Assembly (NCBI RefSeq): GCF_000374325.1
Contig: NZ_KB894081.1
Location: 1 to 64,000, forward strand
Direction of reading: 5' to 3'
Length of the DNA: 64,000 nt
Source of the DNA: Allofustis seminis DSM 15817
GTDB taxonomy: Bacteria > Bacillota > Bacilli > Lactobacillales > Carnobacteriaceae_A
Part shown: piece by piece, positions 48,285 through 57,608 of the stretch
How the letters are laid out: each line of letters opens with the position of its first letter
How positions within the stretch are numbered: the stretch's first letter is position 1
Program-made: the position numbers and the translations under genes
The notes under the pieces: model-generated
Told to the model about the DNA's origin: nothing
What the model saw: the letters and a program-made list of their open reading frames with translations, nothing else
Database searches by the model: none

Positions 48285-50245
48285 TGTATGAAATTAAATA
48301 CGATGAGAAGACACTTTTCTATCCTAATGATGAAAGGTGTTTTTTAATTGATCCAGAACTTAAATTAGAATTAAATACAGCAGGTGTTTTGGAATTTACC
48401 ATATCGAAAGACCACTTCTTATATGAAGAAATTCAAAATCGATTAGGGATTATTAGCGTTTATAAAAAAGAAAAGAAGATTTTTCATGGTGACATCAGAA
48501 CCATTGAAAAGGATATGAATGGCCAGAAGAAGGTCACATGCGCTGGTGCATTAAGTTATTTAGCCGATTCCATTCAACCACAGAGGACCTATCAAAATAT
48601 CTCTGTTTTTGAATTTCTAAAAAGCCTACTTAGGGAGCACAATTTTCAAGTGGAAGATAAAAAGAAGATGGAACTGGGTGTTGTAACAGTGACTGACACA
48701 AACGACTCCTTATATCGAATGACCAATTATGAAACCACCTTTGAAGCGATCAAGTCAAAGCTAATCGATAGGCTAGGTGGTTTTTTACGTCTTCGATTTG
48801 TAGAAGATAAGCTCCTTCTTGACTATATCAATATTAGCGATTACGGAAAGCTGTCAAATCAAACGATACAGTTTGGCCATAACCTTATGGACTATTCAGA
48901 TAACTTATCCTCAGAGGAACTGGTCACGGCAATTTTGCCACTAGGAGCAGAAATAGAAACTGGGGAGGATGAAGCTTATAGCGTTTTAACAAAATATGTC
49001 AATGTGTCATCGGTTAATAATGGCGATTATTTTGTCAAATCAAACGATGCAATAGATCGATTTGGTTTTATTGCCAAAGTGGTCAATTGGCAAAATGTCA
49101 CCCTTCCCTCTAATTTACAGCGTAAGGCAAAGGAGTATCTTTCAACAAGCCAGTTTGAACGCTTAACTTTAAATCTTACGGCACTCGATCTTTCAGAACT
49201 TGGCTATCCATATGACTCAATAGAAATCGGTGATAGGATACGATGCATTTCTAAAGATTATGGGATGGATAAAGTATTCCCACTTCTTAAGCAAACCATC
49301 CCCCTTCAAAGACCAGGAGATATGAGACTTGCTTTAGGTGAATCAAGAGAGGTTGGTTTTACACAAAGTGTAAGTTTTAACTACTCAACTATGATGAACG
49401 AAATCAATCAAAAAAGGACAGAGGATTACTCAAAAATTAAATCCATGATTGATGAATTAAATCGTCAAATGACCACATCGGCTGGGGGATATAAGCTTAC
49501 AGAATATGATGAAAATGGCAGGTGGTTAAGAGATTTATACATGGATACCATGGATAAAGAAACGGCTACTAAAATTCTTCAAATTAATATGAATGGTATC
49601 GCTGGTTCTACCAATGGTTATAAAGGACCTTACACAGTGGGGATGACTCTTGATGGCATGATTAATGGAGACAGGATTGGTGCTAAATCCATTACTGCAG
49701 ATAAACTAGCATCCGATGTTGGTTCAAGTTTGGATTTATCCTCCAATGTTTCCATTACTCAGACTGTAAAAAAAGATTTTGTCACAAAGGAGGACCATCA
49801 ATCTTCTAAAGAGCAAAGTGAAGCTCTCCTTGCTCAAAAGGTATCCATTCCTGATTACAATGCCAACAATGAAGCGATAAACAAGCGTATTACTAGATTT
49901 GAACAGAATGAGGCAAACTTTGAGTTACTCTTTTCAAGCCTTAAGCAAAATATAGAAAACAACAGGGTCAACATCGAAGAATTATCAGCAAAGATTGTCA
50001 GTGGAATGGATGAGAGAGGAAACACCTATACTGAATGGGGCTCATCTGGGGATTTAAATAAGGTGAGGGTTGGAAGTGACGGGATATCTATCGTTTCTAA
50101 TGAACAAGAAACTATGACATTTAAAGATGGAAATGTTGAAGCTACTTCTTTATATGTCACAAAAACCATCGGTTTTGGAAACCATACAGCGGATAAGTAT
50201 GGCAGTGAATTTACGATATTTAGATGGACAGGAGGTGTTTTATAA
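48284..50245 (+). CDS. Tail-associated protein, prophage endopeptidase type
   Basis: A 653-residue protein whose first 380 residues match the phage tail endopeptidase / Tal N-terminal family (LDPELKLELNTAGVLEFTI-type start, KKIFHGDIRTIEKDMNGQKK, RPGDMRLALG). The C-terminal part contains coiled coil (KRITRFEQNEANFELLFSSL) and probably links to the receptor-binding protein encoded next. No catalytic motif is certain. Confidence 0.85.
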   Translation: MYEIKYDEKTLFYPNDERCFLIDPELKLELNTAGVLEFTISKDHFLYEEIQNRLGIISVYKKEKKIFHGDIRTIEKDMNGQKKVTCAGALSYLADSIQPQRTYQNISVFEFLKSLLREHNFQVEDKKKMELGVVTVTDTNDSLYRMTNYETTFEAIKSKLIDRLGGFLRLRFVEDKLLLDYINISDYGKLSNQTIQFGHNLMDYSDNLSSEELVTAILPLGAEIETGEDEAYSVLTKYVNVSSVNNGDYFVKSNDAIDRFGFIAKVVNWQNVTLPSNLQRKAKEYLSTSQFERLTLNLTALDLSELGYPYDSIEIGDRIRCISKDYGMDKVFPLLKQTIPLQRPGDMRLALGESREVGFTQSVSFNYSTMMNEINQKRTEDYSKIKSMIDELNRQMTTSAGGYKLTEYDENGRWLRDLYMDTMDKETATKILQINMNGIAGSTNGYKGPYTVGMTLDGMINGDRIGAKSITADKLASDVGSSLDLSSNVSITQTVKKDFVTKEDHQSSKEQSEALLAQKVSIPDYNANNEAINKRITRFEQNEANFELLFSSLKQNIENNRVNIEELSAKIVSGMDERGNTYTEWGSSGDLNKVRVGSDGISIVSNEQETMTFKDGNVEATSLYVTKTIGFGNHTADKYGSEFTIFRWTGGVL

Positions 50246-51597
50246 TGGCAAAGAGTGGCTCAATCAAATCAAATTCATGGCGTTATGATTCTTACAGTAA
50301 CAGTGTCCATGTTCAACTGGACTGGAACACCGTGTCACAGGATAAGGTAAAAAAGACCAGCACCATATATTGGCAGCTAAAAGTCGGAGGAATGCCTTAT
50401 AGTGCTTCTTGGTATGTGTTTTATAACTCAAAAGTAGTGATTAACGGTTCTGTCGTCCACTCAAGTTCCTATTATGGTAAGGCATATAATGGGACCGTCC
50501 TTGCAAGTGGAAATACGACGATTACTCATAATGCTGATGGGACAAAATCTGTCCCAATATCCATAGAGGCTGGTGCTTATTGGTCGGGAACTTACAATTT
50601 AAAAGGAACTGGTACAGCAGTACTCGATAAAATTCATACAACACCTCCAGTGATTTACGATGGAGGTGTTACGGTATCAGGGCAGAATCAAGCTTTACTT
50701 GGGAACTCTTTATATGGCGTGCAAAATGTTCATGCCGTTAATATATATGTCTCTGCATATGGAAGAGATGGGGCGACGATAAGAAATTTTAATGTGGCAT
50801 TTCAAGGGAATACATATAATTCCCAAAGTGTCTCTGCCAAAATAACAAAATCTGGTTCACTTCCCGTCACGGTGACAGTAACTGATGATAGAGGGAATCA
50901 AACAACAAAAACGATAGCGACCGTTATATCAAGGTCTTATGCTAGTCCTAAGCTTCAAAATTTTTCTGTAAAAAGATATACCAACTCAATTGAAGATCCT
51001 ATGGGACCTACTTTAAGGGCTGTAGGTTATTTAGAAATCACTGCAGTGAAAGATGCATCAGGACAAAACATTAATGCACCCCATTGGAAAATCGGCGATG
51101 ACGGTAAGACAAGAAGGAGTTTATCAATAAGTTTTACTAAAGCTAGGGTCCCTATTACAAGGAGTGAAAATTGGACAATTACTTATGGGGATCAATTCTC
51201 TACCATATCTACCGTTGTATCAACACCGAAAGGAGAACCAGCCTTCGTTATTGGTAAAAAATCTGTTGGGATAGGCACCATTCCAGAATCGAATGCAGAA
51301 GGTTTATGGTTAAATCCTTCAAGGATAAATGGTTATGATTTTATAAAGTATATAAGCCTTTATACAGCTCCGGGCGAAGTTAGCTCTGGTGATTATATCG
51401 GAGTAGTGAAGAAATATTGGGATTCTAAAGTCCCAACAGGCATATCGATTGCTCACATCTATGCATCAACACAAGGTGTAGCAATCATTCACAAATATAC
51501 TGGTGGAAATCATGGGTCGGTGCTCATGTTTGGTTATAACAATACACCGATGAAATCTTATCGATATAATTCTGGGTCGTGGTTGCAAACAGGTTAG
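50245..51597 (+). CDS. DUF859-type minor structural / receptor-binding protein
   Basis: A 450-residue protein with the DUF859 pattern found in streptococcal and related phages: MAKSGSIKSNSWRYDSYSNS, many beta-type repeats (GNTTITHNADGTKSV), and a conserved segment FVIGKKSVGIGTIPE near 360. It is likely a baseplate or host-recognition protein. I chose ATG 50245, which overlaps the previous stop by one base and has AGGAGG upstream. Confidence 0.85.
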   Translation: MAKSGSIKSNSWRYDSYSNSVHVQLDWNTVSQDKVKKTSTIYWQLKVGGMPYSASWYVFYNSKVVINGSVVHSSSYYGKAYNGTVLASGNTTITHNADGTKSVPISIEAGAYWSGTYNLKGTGTAVLDKIHTTPPVIYDGGVTVSGQNQALLGNSLYGVQNVHAVNIYVSAYGRDGATIRNFNVAFQGNTYNSQSVSAKITKSGSLPVTVTVTDDRGNQTTKTIATVISRSYASPKLQNFSVKRYTNSIEDPMGPTLRAVGYLEITAVKDASGQNINAPHWKIGDDGKTRRSLSISFTKARVPITRSENWTITYGDQFSTISTVVSTPKGEPAFVIGKKSVGIGTIPESNAEGLWLNPSRINGYDFIKYISLYTAPGEVSSGDYIGVVKKYWDSKVPTGISIAHIYASTQGVAIIHKYTGGNHGSVLMFGYNNTPMKSYRYNSGSWLQTG

Positions 51598-51605
51598 GAG
51601 GGAAA

Positions 51606-51767
51606 ATGAAAGAAATAGAAAGGGAATTGATTGAAAAAGAAAAGCAAAAGGATGAAGCCTTAGAAATGTTAGATGCTTTAAATCATGACATTTTCAAAGT
51701 GTACAAACTGTTGGATCAGTTGGATATAGAAATCAGTAATTTAAAAGAAAGAATGGCTGCCAAGTAA
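51606..51767 (+). CDS. Small coiled-coil phage protein
   Basis: A 53-residue, highly charged, helical protein (MKEIERELIEKEKQKDEALE). ATG 51606 follows TTAGGAGGG. It lies between the tail fibre-type and holin genes, where small proteins of unknown function are usual. A terminator overlaps its 3' end. Confidence 0.65.
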   Translation: MKEIERELIEKEKQKDEALEMLDALNHDIFKVYKLLDQLDIEISNLKERMAAK

Positions 51768-51779
51768 GGCAGCTTTTTT
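51756..51779 (+). terminator. Rho-independent terminator before the lysis genes
   Basis: GCTGCC (51756-51761) pairs with GGCAGC (51768-51773), followed by six T. It overlaps the end of the preceding small gene and may attenuate entry into the lysis genes. Confidence 0.75.
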
Positions 51780-51800
51780 ATTTTTAAGGAGGAGTTGAAT

Positions 51801-52214
51801 ATGAAAGAGTACTGGAAAACATTCCAAATTATATTAGCTGGAATTGGTGGGTATGTAGGTTATTTTTTAGGAGGTGTGGATGGTCTCATTCATGGCTTAA
51901 TTGCCTTTGTTCTTATTGACTATATTACAGGGGTCATGTGTGCTATCACTGATAAAAGGCTATCTAGCGCTATTGGTTTCAAGGGGATCTTTAGAAAGAT
52001 CCTTATTTTTTTGCTTGTAGGTATTGCCAATATTTTGGATGTGAAAGTGATAGGAAGTGGGAGCGCCCTTCGAACAGTGGTCATTGTCTTTTATCTATCC
52101 AATGAGGGAATTTCTATTTTAGAAAATGCGGCCCATTTAGGTCTACCTATTCCTGAAAAGTTAAAGGCAATTTTGAAGCAGTTACGAGACAAGGAGGATA
52201 AAGATGAGCAATAG
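51801..52214 (+). CDS. Phage holin (toxin secretion / lysis holin family)
   Basis: A 137-residue membrane protein with three or four hydrophobic segments (IILAGIGGYVGYFLGG, GLIAFVLIDYITGVMCAIT, ILIFLLVGIANILDV, RTVVIVFYLSNEG) and the conserved DYITGVM motif of this holin family, followed by a charged C-terminus. It permeabilises the membrane for the endolysin. AAGGAGGAG precedes ATG 51801. It overlaps the endolysin gene by 11 bases. Confidence 0.9.
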   Translation: MKEYWKTFQIILAGIGGYVGYFLGGVDGLIHGLIAFVLIDYITGVMCAITDKRLSSAIGFKGIFRKILIFLLVGIANILDVKVIGSGSALRTVVIVFYLSNEGISILENAAHLGLPIPEKLKAILKQLRDKEDKDEQ

Positions 52215-53172
52215 TCCACTCGTTAATTTAGTAAATTATAGTCCTAACCACAGTGGGAAAAGGACTCATCCCATCACAAAGATTGCTATCCATCATACAG
52301 CAGGTGCTGTTAGTGCAGCAACCATTGGTCATATCTTTAAGCCAAGGGCAAGACAGGCATCTTGTAATTATGGAATTGGCAATGACAATAAGGTGATTTT
52401 AGTCGTTGATGAGAAAAATAGATCCTGGTGTACTTCAAGTGCGTGGTGTGATAATAGGGCTGTTACCATCGAAGTCGCCAACTCAAGAAACGGCGGTAAT
52501 TGGCCAGTAAGTGATAGAGTTTTAGCTACTCTTATTGATTTGGTGACAGACATTTGTAGGCGTAATGGTATTAAGGATTGTAGCTATACAGGTGGTAAAG
52601 ACGGAGTACTTCAAAAACACGAATGGTATTCAAACACTAATTGTCCAGGTCCTTATCTTGGAAGTCTCTTCCCATATATTTCAAGGGAAGTGAATAAGAG
52701 ATTGAGGGGTAATACTCAAGCACCTAACTCTATAAAATCTAATCAGCTATATCGTGTAAGAAAGACCTGGCAGGATGCTAAGAGTCAAAAGGGGGCTTTT
52801 AGAAACTTAAATAACGCGAAGGCCTGTGTCAATAAGTATAAAGGCTATAGGGTGTTTGATGGTAGTGGAAGGCAAGTTTACCCTGTAGAAAAGACTAAGA
52901 AGTCGATTGATGCGATTGCTAGAGAAGTGATAAATGGTAAGTGGGGTAACGGGGATGAGAGAAAGAGGAGATTAAGCCAGGCTGGTTATGACTACAACAC
53001 CGTTCAGGAAAAAGTGAATGAAATCATCTCTGTAGGAAAGAAATCGGTCGACATCATTGCTAGAGAAGTCATCAACGGGAAATGGGGTAATGGCGTGGAA
53101 AGAAAAAGGAGATTAACGCAGGCGGGTTATAATTACAATCAAATACAAAAAAAAGTGAATGAACTACTTTAA
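52204..53172 (+). CDS. Endolysin, N-acetylmuramoyl-L-alanine amidase with two CW_7 repeats
   Basis: A 322-residue lysin. Residues 20-160 are an Amidase_2 domain (IAIHHTAGAVS, zinc histidines, QKHEWYSNTNCPGPYLG). A SPOR-like or linker region follows (YRVRKTWQDAKSQKGAF). Two tandem CW_7 cell-wall-binding repeats end the protein, each with AREVINGKWGNG and ERKRRL. CW_7 repeats were first described in the Cpl-7 lysin of a pneumococcal phage. It cleaves peptidoglycan at the end of the lytic cycle. Confidence 0.93.
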   Translation: MSNSPLVNLVNYSPNHSGKRTHPITKIAIHHTAGAVSAATIGHIFKPRARQASCNYGIGNDNKVILVVDEKNRSWCTSSAWCDNRAVTIEVANSRNGGNWPVSDRVLATLIDLVTDICRRNGIKDCSYTGGKDGVLQKHEWYSNTNCPGPYLGSLFPYISREVNKRLRGNTQAPNSIKSNQLYRVRKTWQDAKSQKGAFRNLNNAKACVNKYKGYRVFDGSGRQVYPVEKTKKSIDAIAREVINGKWGNGDERKRRLSQAGYDYNTVQEKVNEIISVGKKSVDIIAREVINGKWGNGVERKRRLTQAGYNYNQIQKKVNELL

Positions 53173-53182
53173 ATATAAATTT

Positions 53183-53217
53183 GCCTAGTGGGGTTGTTTC
53201 CTTGCTAGGCTTTTTTT
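53183..53217 (+). terminator. Rho-independent terminator after the lysis genes
   Basis: GCCTAG (53183-53188) pairs with CTAGGC (53205-53210), followed by seven T. It ends the late operon. Confidence 0.8.
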
Positions 53218-53270
53218 ATTTGCTCAAAAACCTCCCACTCGGTCTAGAGAAATAAAAGGCAAAGAACTAC

Positions 53271-53316
53271 AGGTTAAAAACATGGCGTTTTCTTTTGCCT
53301 GTGATACAGGAGGTAT
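53271..53316 (+). promoter_or_regulatory. Leader RNA D before the recombinase operon of element 2
   Basis: The block 53271-53305 matches leader C (AGGTTAAAAAC and TTTGCCTGTGAT at identical spacing). CCTGT (53298-53302) pairs with ACAGG (53306-53310), which runs into the ribosome site CAGGAGG. An upstream ACAGG (53269-53273) could compete for the same CCTGT. This resembles a two-state translational switch; function is inferred. Confidence 0.55.
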
Positions 53317-53319
53317 ATT

Positions 53320-53529
53320 ATGCGAGTAGAAAAGTTAAATAGTAAAAAAGAAATAAGCCCTCAGGGATATACAAGGGAGGAACTCGATTCTGAACTTGAC
53401 TTTTTTCTTAGTCAAAAACTAATAGAAGAACTTTTCCTGTTAGGGGAGATTAGTTTAGAAGAATACCGAAAAATCAGGAATGAAAACATGAAGGCATTCG
53501 CTCCTTTCCTTGCTCCCTTATATCAATAG
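53320..53529 (+). CDS. SHOCT-like small protein preceding the recombinases
   Basis: A 69-residue protein with LFLLGEISLEEYRKIRNEN in the same place as the SHOCT-like motif of the element 1 protein at 5630. It lies between leader D and the first recombinase. Both elements keep this gene in front of the recombinases, so it is likely functional; its role is unknown. Confidence 0.75.
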   Translation: MRVEKLNSKKEISPQGYTREELDSELDFFLSQKLIEELFLLGEISLEEYRKIRNENMKAFAPFLAPLYQ

Positions 53530-53590
53530 AAAACTTGATAAATAGCTATTTGTACGGGAATATAGCATCAAAAGAAAGGGGGTGGAGCGA

Positions 53591-55147
53591 ATGAAAAAGA
53601 TAACAAAGATAAAGCCAAAACGTGCAGAGAAAAAGAAATTAAAAGTGGCTGCATACGCTAGGGTATCTACTGGCAATGAAGATCAGCTAATGAGCCTTGA
53701 AGCACAAAAAGCTCATTATGAAAAGCTGATTGAAAAAGAACCAGACTGGATTTATGCTGGACTTTTTTTCGATGAAGGAATTAGTGGAACAAAAAAGAAA
53801 GGAAGAGACGGGCTATCAGCTTTATTACAAGCTTGCAAAGATAGACAGGTTGACTTTATATTGACTAAATCAATTTCAAGGCTTGCAAGAAATACAATAG
53901 ACTCTCTTGAAATAGTAAGGGAGCTTATAGAACTCGATACTGGCATTTATTTTGAAAAGGAAAGAATAAACACAAAGTCAATGGAAAGTGAACTCATGCT
54001 ATCGATTCTCTCCTCTTTAGCAGAAAGTGAGTCCAAGTCAATATCAGCAAATCAAAAGTGGTCGATAAAGAAAAGATTTCAGAATGGTACCTTTGTTATT
54101 GTCTATCCGCCTTATGGATATGAAAACTGTGATGGGAAAATGGTCATTCACGAAGAACAAGCAAAAATTGTAAAAGAGATTTTTGCTTCATATCTTTCAG
54201 GAAAAGGAGTACATGACATTGCTAAATTACTAAATGAAAAGCAGATTTCAAGCAAGAGAGGAGGGAAGTGGAGTGGAACTACAATACGTGACATGTTGAA
54301 AAATGAAAAGTATATAGGCGATGTACTTTTTCAAAAAACTTATACAGATGACCAATTCAAAAGGCATAGAAATAAGGGTGAAAAGGATCGGTATCTTATC
54401 AAAAATAATCACCAAGCTATTATATCTCGAGAGGACTACGAAAAAGCACAAAGATTACTAGGGCAAAAAGCAAGGGAGAAAGGCAATGGTGATAATACAA
54501 GCAAATACCAAAACCGATATGAATTTTCAGGAAAAATCAGATGTTCTGAATGTGGTGGAACTTTTAGAAGAAGACATCACTACAAGCCAAGTGGAAATTT
54601 TATAGCATGGGCTTGTAACGAGCATATAAAAGACATCAATAAGTGTTCTATGAAATACGTTAAAGATGAAGATGTTAAGTGGTGTTTTACTACGATGATA
54701 AACAAACTTATCTTTGGCCATGAGAAGATTCTGCTTCCCTTATTGCAGGCTTTAAAGAACAGCAAAACGGAAGATGCAGTAGAGAGATTAGCAAAACTAA
54801 ATGAAGAGCTAGAAAAAATAAGTGAAAGAAAGCAAACGTTAGTAACCTTGATAACAAGTGGGTTATTGGAACCATCCATTTATTCAAAGGAAAAAGCAGA
54901 GATAGACCAAGAATATAAGTTGCTTGAGGAAAGAAAAGACCATCTTGAAAATTCCTTTTTAGGAAACAAAAAACATGTAGAGGAATTAGAGAAACTTATA
55001 AGCTATACGAAAAAAGCAAATATGCATCAAGATTATCCAGAGGAGATTTTTAAAGAAGTAGTTGATGAAATTCTAGTTATTGACAGGAAAAGCTTTGAAT
55101 TTAAACTGAAGTGTGGTCTTTCTTTAAGAGAGGAGATGATTGAGTGA
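53591..55147 (+). CDS. Large serine recombinase 1 of element 2
   Basis: A 518-residue serine recombinase with catalytic serine in YARVSTGNEDQ (S26), TKSISRLARN, a Recombinase domain, a zinc ribbon (CSECGGTFRR ... C.....KCS) and a C-terminal coiled coil. I chose ATG 53591, six bases after GGGGGTGG. It is homologous to the recombinase at 5904 and overlaps the next gene (GTGA). Confidence 0.93.
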   Translation: MKKITKIKPKRAEKKKLKVAAYARVSTGNEDQLMSLEAQKAHYEKLIEKEPDWIYAGLFFDEGISGTKKKGRDGLSALLQACKDRQVDFILTKSISRLARNTIDSLEIVRELIELDTGIYFEKERINTKSMESELMLSILSSLAESESKSISANQKWSIKKRFQNGTFVIVYPPYGYENCDGKMVIHEEQAKIVKEIFASYLSGKGVHDIAKLLNEKQISSKRGGKWSGTTIRDMLKNEKYIGDVLFQKTYTDDQFKRHRNKGEKDRYLIKNNHQAIISREDYEKAQRLLGQKAREKGNGDNTSKYQNRYEFSGKIRCSECGGTFRRRHHYKPSGNFIAWACNEHIKDINKCSMKYVKDEDVKWCFTTMINKLIFGHEKILLPLLQALKNSKTEDAVERLAKLNEELEKISERKQTLVTLITSGLLEPSIYSKEKAEIDQEYKLLEERKDHLENSFLGNKKHVEELEKLISYTKKANMHQDYPEEIFKEVVDEILVIDRKSFEFKLKCGLSLREEMIE

Positions 55148-55575
55148 TAAGAAAAATAGCCTATGGCTATGAAATTAAAGATGGAGAATATGTAGTTAAA
55201 GAAGATGAAGCTGAGCAAGTAAAAGTGCTTTTTCAAACCTACCTAGAAGGATGTAGTCAACAGGAGTCGTTGAAGAAGGCAGGAATTAAAGGAAATCATG
55301 CAAAAGCTAGAAGAATGCTGAAGAACAAAAGATATATTGGCGAACATGGCTATCCTGAAATTATCGATAAAGAGACTTTTCAACAGGCAGAACAAATGCT
55401 TGAAGAAAGAGCTAACGCTTTAGGAAAGGTAGGAGTTTTGAAGAAAGACAAAGTATCACCAATACCTACAAAGTTTAAATATGACAAAGTTGAGATCCTA
55501 CCAGACTTGCCCATTGAAAGAGCGATAAAGCAATATGAACTGATTAAGATAGTAGGTGATGGATATGGACAGTAA
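55144..55575 (+). CDS. Recombinase-domain protein lacking the catalytic domain
   Basis: A 143-residue counterpart of the gene at 7470 ([44 protein letters not shown]). It has no resolvase domain. It starts at GTG 55144, overlapping the previous stop, with AGGAG upstream. Conservation of size and position in both elements argues for a real accessory function, perhaps DNA binding at att sites. Confidence 0.8.
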   Translation: MIRKIAYGYEIKDGEYVVKEDEAEQVKVLFQTYLEGCSQQESLKKAGIKGNHAKARRMLKNKRYIGEHGYPEIIDKETFQQAEQMLEERANALGKVGVLKKDKVSPIPTKFKYDKVEILPDLPIERAIKQYELIKIVGDGYGQ

Positions 55576-57127
55576 GGTCATTGTTATTCCAGCCAAGAAG
55601 AAAATAGGGAACACGATTACTAAAGAGGAAACAAAGAAATTAAAAGTTGCTGCCTATGCAAGGGTGTCAACAGATAGCGATGAACAAGCAACAAGCTATG
55701 AGGCACAAGTCGAGCATTACACTTCTTTTATAAAGAAGAATCCCGAATGGGAGTTTGCTGGTGTTTTTGCTGATGAGGGTGTAAGTGGAACTTATACGAA
55801 GAAAAGAGAAGGCTTTAATCGAATGATTGAAGAGGCCTTAAAAGGCAACATTGACTATATAATTACTAAGTCAATTAGTCGATTTGCACGAAACACCCTA
55901 GACTGTTTAAAATACATCCGCAAACTAAAAGAACATAATATTCCTGTTTACTTTGAAAAAGAGAACATCAACACCATGGATGCTAAAGGAGAGGTTCTTA
56001 TTACTATCATGGCTTCCCTTGCACAACAGGAAAGTCAATCCCTATCGCAAAACGTTAAACTAGGCTTTCAATACCGATTCCAGCAAGGACAGATAACTGT
56101 AAATCACAACAGATTTCTAGGCTACACTAAGGACGAAGATGGTAAACTGGTTATTGTTCCTGAAGAAGAAAAGATAATAAAAAGGATTTATAGGGAGTAC
56201 CTGGAAGGAAGTAGCCTACGAGATATAAAAGAAGGACTAGAAAAAGATAAAATTTTAAATGGAGCAGGGAATAAAAAGTGGCACATTTCAAATTTAGACC
56301 AAATTCTAACCAATGAAAAGTATATGGGCGATGCCCTTTTACAAAAGACCTATACGGTTGATTTCTTAAACAAAAAGAGAGTAGTGAATGATGGAATCGC
56401 CCCTCAATATTATGTAGAAAACAGCCATGAAGCGATTATTCCTAAAGAAATCTTTATGAGAGTTCAGGAAGAAAAGCTAAGACGTGCAAATATGACAAGT
56501 GGCAAAGGTAAAAGAAGAGTCTATTCAAGTAAATATGCACTTTCTAGTATTGTTTATTGTTCCAATTGTGGCGATATCTACAGAAGAATAAAATGGAATA
56601 ATAGGGGGAAGAAATCTACAGTTTGGCGCTGTTGTACCAGAGTTCAACAAGGACCGAAGGCCTGTAACGCTGACACAATTAAAGAAGAAGACCTCCATCA
56701 AGTAACAATTGATGCCATTAACAGACTGATTGAGGAAAAGATAGAATTAAAAGAAATAGTTAACAAGAACATCGAGAAAGTGATTTCAAAAGATCCAGAA
56801 GGGAAAATTGAGGAAATAGATAATGAAATGTTAGAGGTGCAAGAGGAACTGTTGAAGGTAGCAAATGCTAAAGAAGACTATAGTCACCTAGCAAATCGAG
56901 TGCAAGAATTAAGAGAGGAAAAAGAAAATATTCTACTAGGACTAGCTGAAGAACAGGCTACTCAAAACCGATTGCAGGAGATGAAAGTCTTCCTTAATCA
57001 GCAAAAAATGATTCTATATGAATATGATGAAAGCCTAGTAAGAAAATTGATTGAGAGAATAGAAGTCTATGAAGAGGAGTTTAAGGTAATCTTTAAATCA
57101 GGCCTAGAGGTTGAAATAGACAGATAG
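55565..57127 (+). CDS. Large serine recombinase 3 of element 2
   Basis: A 520-residue serine recombinase with catalytic serine in [11 protein letters not shown] (S35), [14 protein letters not shown], a Recombinase domain, a zinc ribbon ([10 protein letters not shown] ... [12 protein letters not shown]) and a coiled coil. I chose ATG 55565 with TAGGTG six bases upstream; it overlaps the previous gene by 11 bases. It is the ortholog of the protein at 7888. The rum-tail attachment site follows 130 bases downstream. Confidence 0.93.
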   Translation: MDSKVIVIPAKKKIGNTITKEETKKLKVAAYARVSTDSDEQATSYEAQVEHYTSFIKKNPEWEFAGVFADEGVSGTYTKKREGFNRMIEEALKGNIDYIITKSISRFARNTLDCLKYIRKLKEHNIPVYFEKENINTMDAKGEVLITIMASLAQQESQSLSQNVKLGFQYRFQQGQITVNHNRFLGYTKDEDGKLVIVPEEEKIIKRIYREYLEGSSLRDIKEGLEKDKILNGAGNKKWHISNLDQILTNEKYMGDALLQKTYTVDFLNKKRVVNDGIAPQYYVENSHEAIIPKEIFMRVQEEKLRRANMTSGKGKRRVYSSKYALSSIVYCSNCGDIYRRIKWNNRGKKSTVWRCCTRVQQGPKACNADTIKEEDLHQVTIDAINRLIEEKIELKEIVNKNIEKVISKDPEGKIEEIDNEMLEVQEELLKVANAKEDYSHLANRVQELREEKENILLGLAEEQATQNRLQEMKVFLNQQKMILYEYDESLVRKLIERIEVYEEEFKVIFKSGLEVEIDR

Positions 57128-57131
57128 CAGG

Positions 57132-57163
57132 AGACAGCTTTGTAGGATTCAAGGCTGTCTTTT
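57132..57163 (+). terminator. Rho-independent terminator after the recombinases
   Basis: AGACAGC (57132-57138) pairs with GCTGTCT (57154-57160), followed by TTT. It ends element 2 transcription. Confidence 0.75.
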
Positions 57164-57254
57164 GTATTGCTTTGCTTGGTATAATAAACAATAGTCGACA
57201 AGTTACCAAGAACTAGCTTTCTTAAAAAATCAAAATATTATCCATACCGTTCAC

Positions 57255-57296
57255 TCGAGCCATGTAGAGACTATAGCGTTGATACAAAAGATGTAA
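57255..57296 (+). pseudogene. rlmD: rum 3'-end copy, attachment-site remnant
   Basis: SSHVETIALIQKM followed by a stop matches the last residues of RumA-type 23S rRNA (uracil-C5) methyltransferases (HVETVVLMSRK). It also matches the copy at 12496: CATGTxGAGACxATAGxxTTGAT is shared at 19 of 23 bases. It lies just outside the recombinase genes, where attR is expected. Confidence 0.7.
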
Positions 57297-57463
57297 ACTT
57301 AGAAATCCTGCATTTTAAGCAGTTTTATAAGCATTTTGTCTTTGATAAAGATGAAGAAGGATACGTCAAAAAGACTCAAAAAAACTACATGGATGTAAGA
57401 GTAGTTTTGAGACTAGTATGAGGAAACACAAAAAATATAATTAACTCATTTTGTACTTTCTAC

Positions 57464-57492
57464 AAGAGTAGCTTAAAAGGCTGCTCTTTTTT
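57464..57492 (+). terminator. Rho-independent terminator
   Basis: AAGAGTAGC (57464-57472) pairs with GCTGCTCTT (57480-57488, with one G-T pair), followed by a T run to 57492. It lies between the rum copy and the AbiE promoter. Confidence 0.75.
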
Positions 57493-57552
57493 ATTGAAGG
57501 GAGTAAGGATTCGTTACATCCTTTTCAAAATATAAATTACTCATAGCCCAGC

Positions 57553-57588
57553 TTTACATATTCGCTTTTATAACATATAATAAAAGCG
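57553..57588 (+). promoter_or_regulatory. AbiE promoter with overlapping operator
   Basis: TTTACA (57553-57558), a 17-base spacer and TATAAT (57576-57581). A 9-bp inverted repeat, CGCTTTTAT (57563-57571) with ATAAAAGCG (57580-57588), covers the -10 box. AbiEi antitoxins repress their own promoter through inverted repeats, which fits. Confidence 0.75.
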
Positions 57589-57608
57589 TAAACGAGAGGG
57601 GGCGGACT

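Larger units (their letters stand above)
57128..57608. other. Intergenic region holding the right attachment site
   Basis: It contains a terminator (57132-57163), a rum 3'-end copy (57255-57296), a second terminator (57464-57492) and the AbiE promoter (57553-57588). An open stretch of about 50 codons runs from 57263 to TGA 57421 in another frame, but I recognise no family in it. Confidence 0.6.

Noticed and set aside
57263-57421. Open frame of about 50 codons overlapping the rum copy
   Set aside because: It has no start codon, ribosome site or recognisable family; the overlapping HVETIALIQKM frame explains its left end better.
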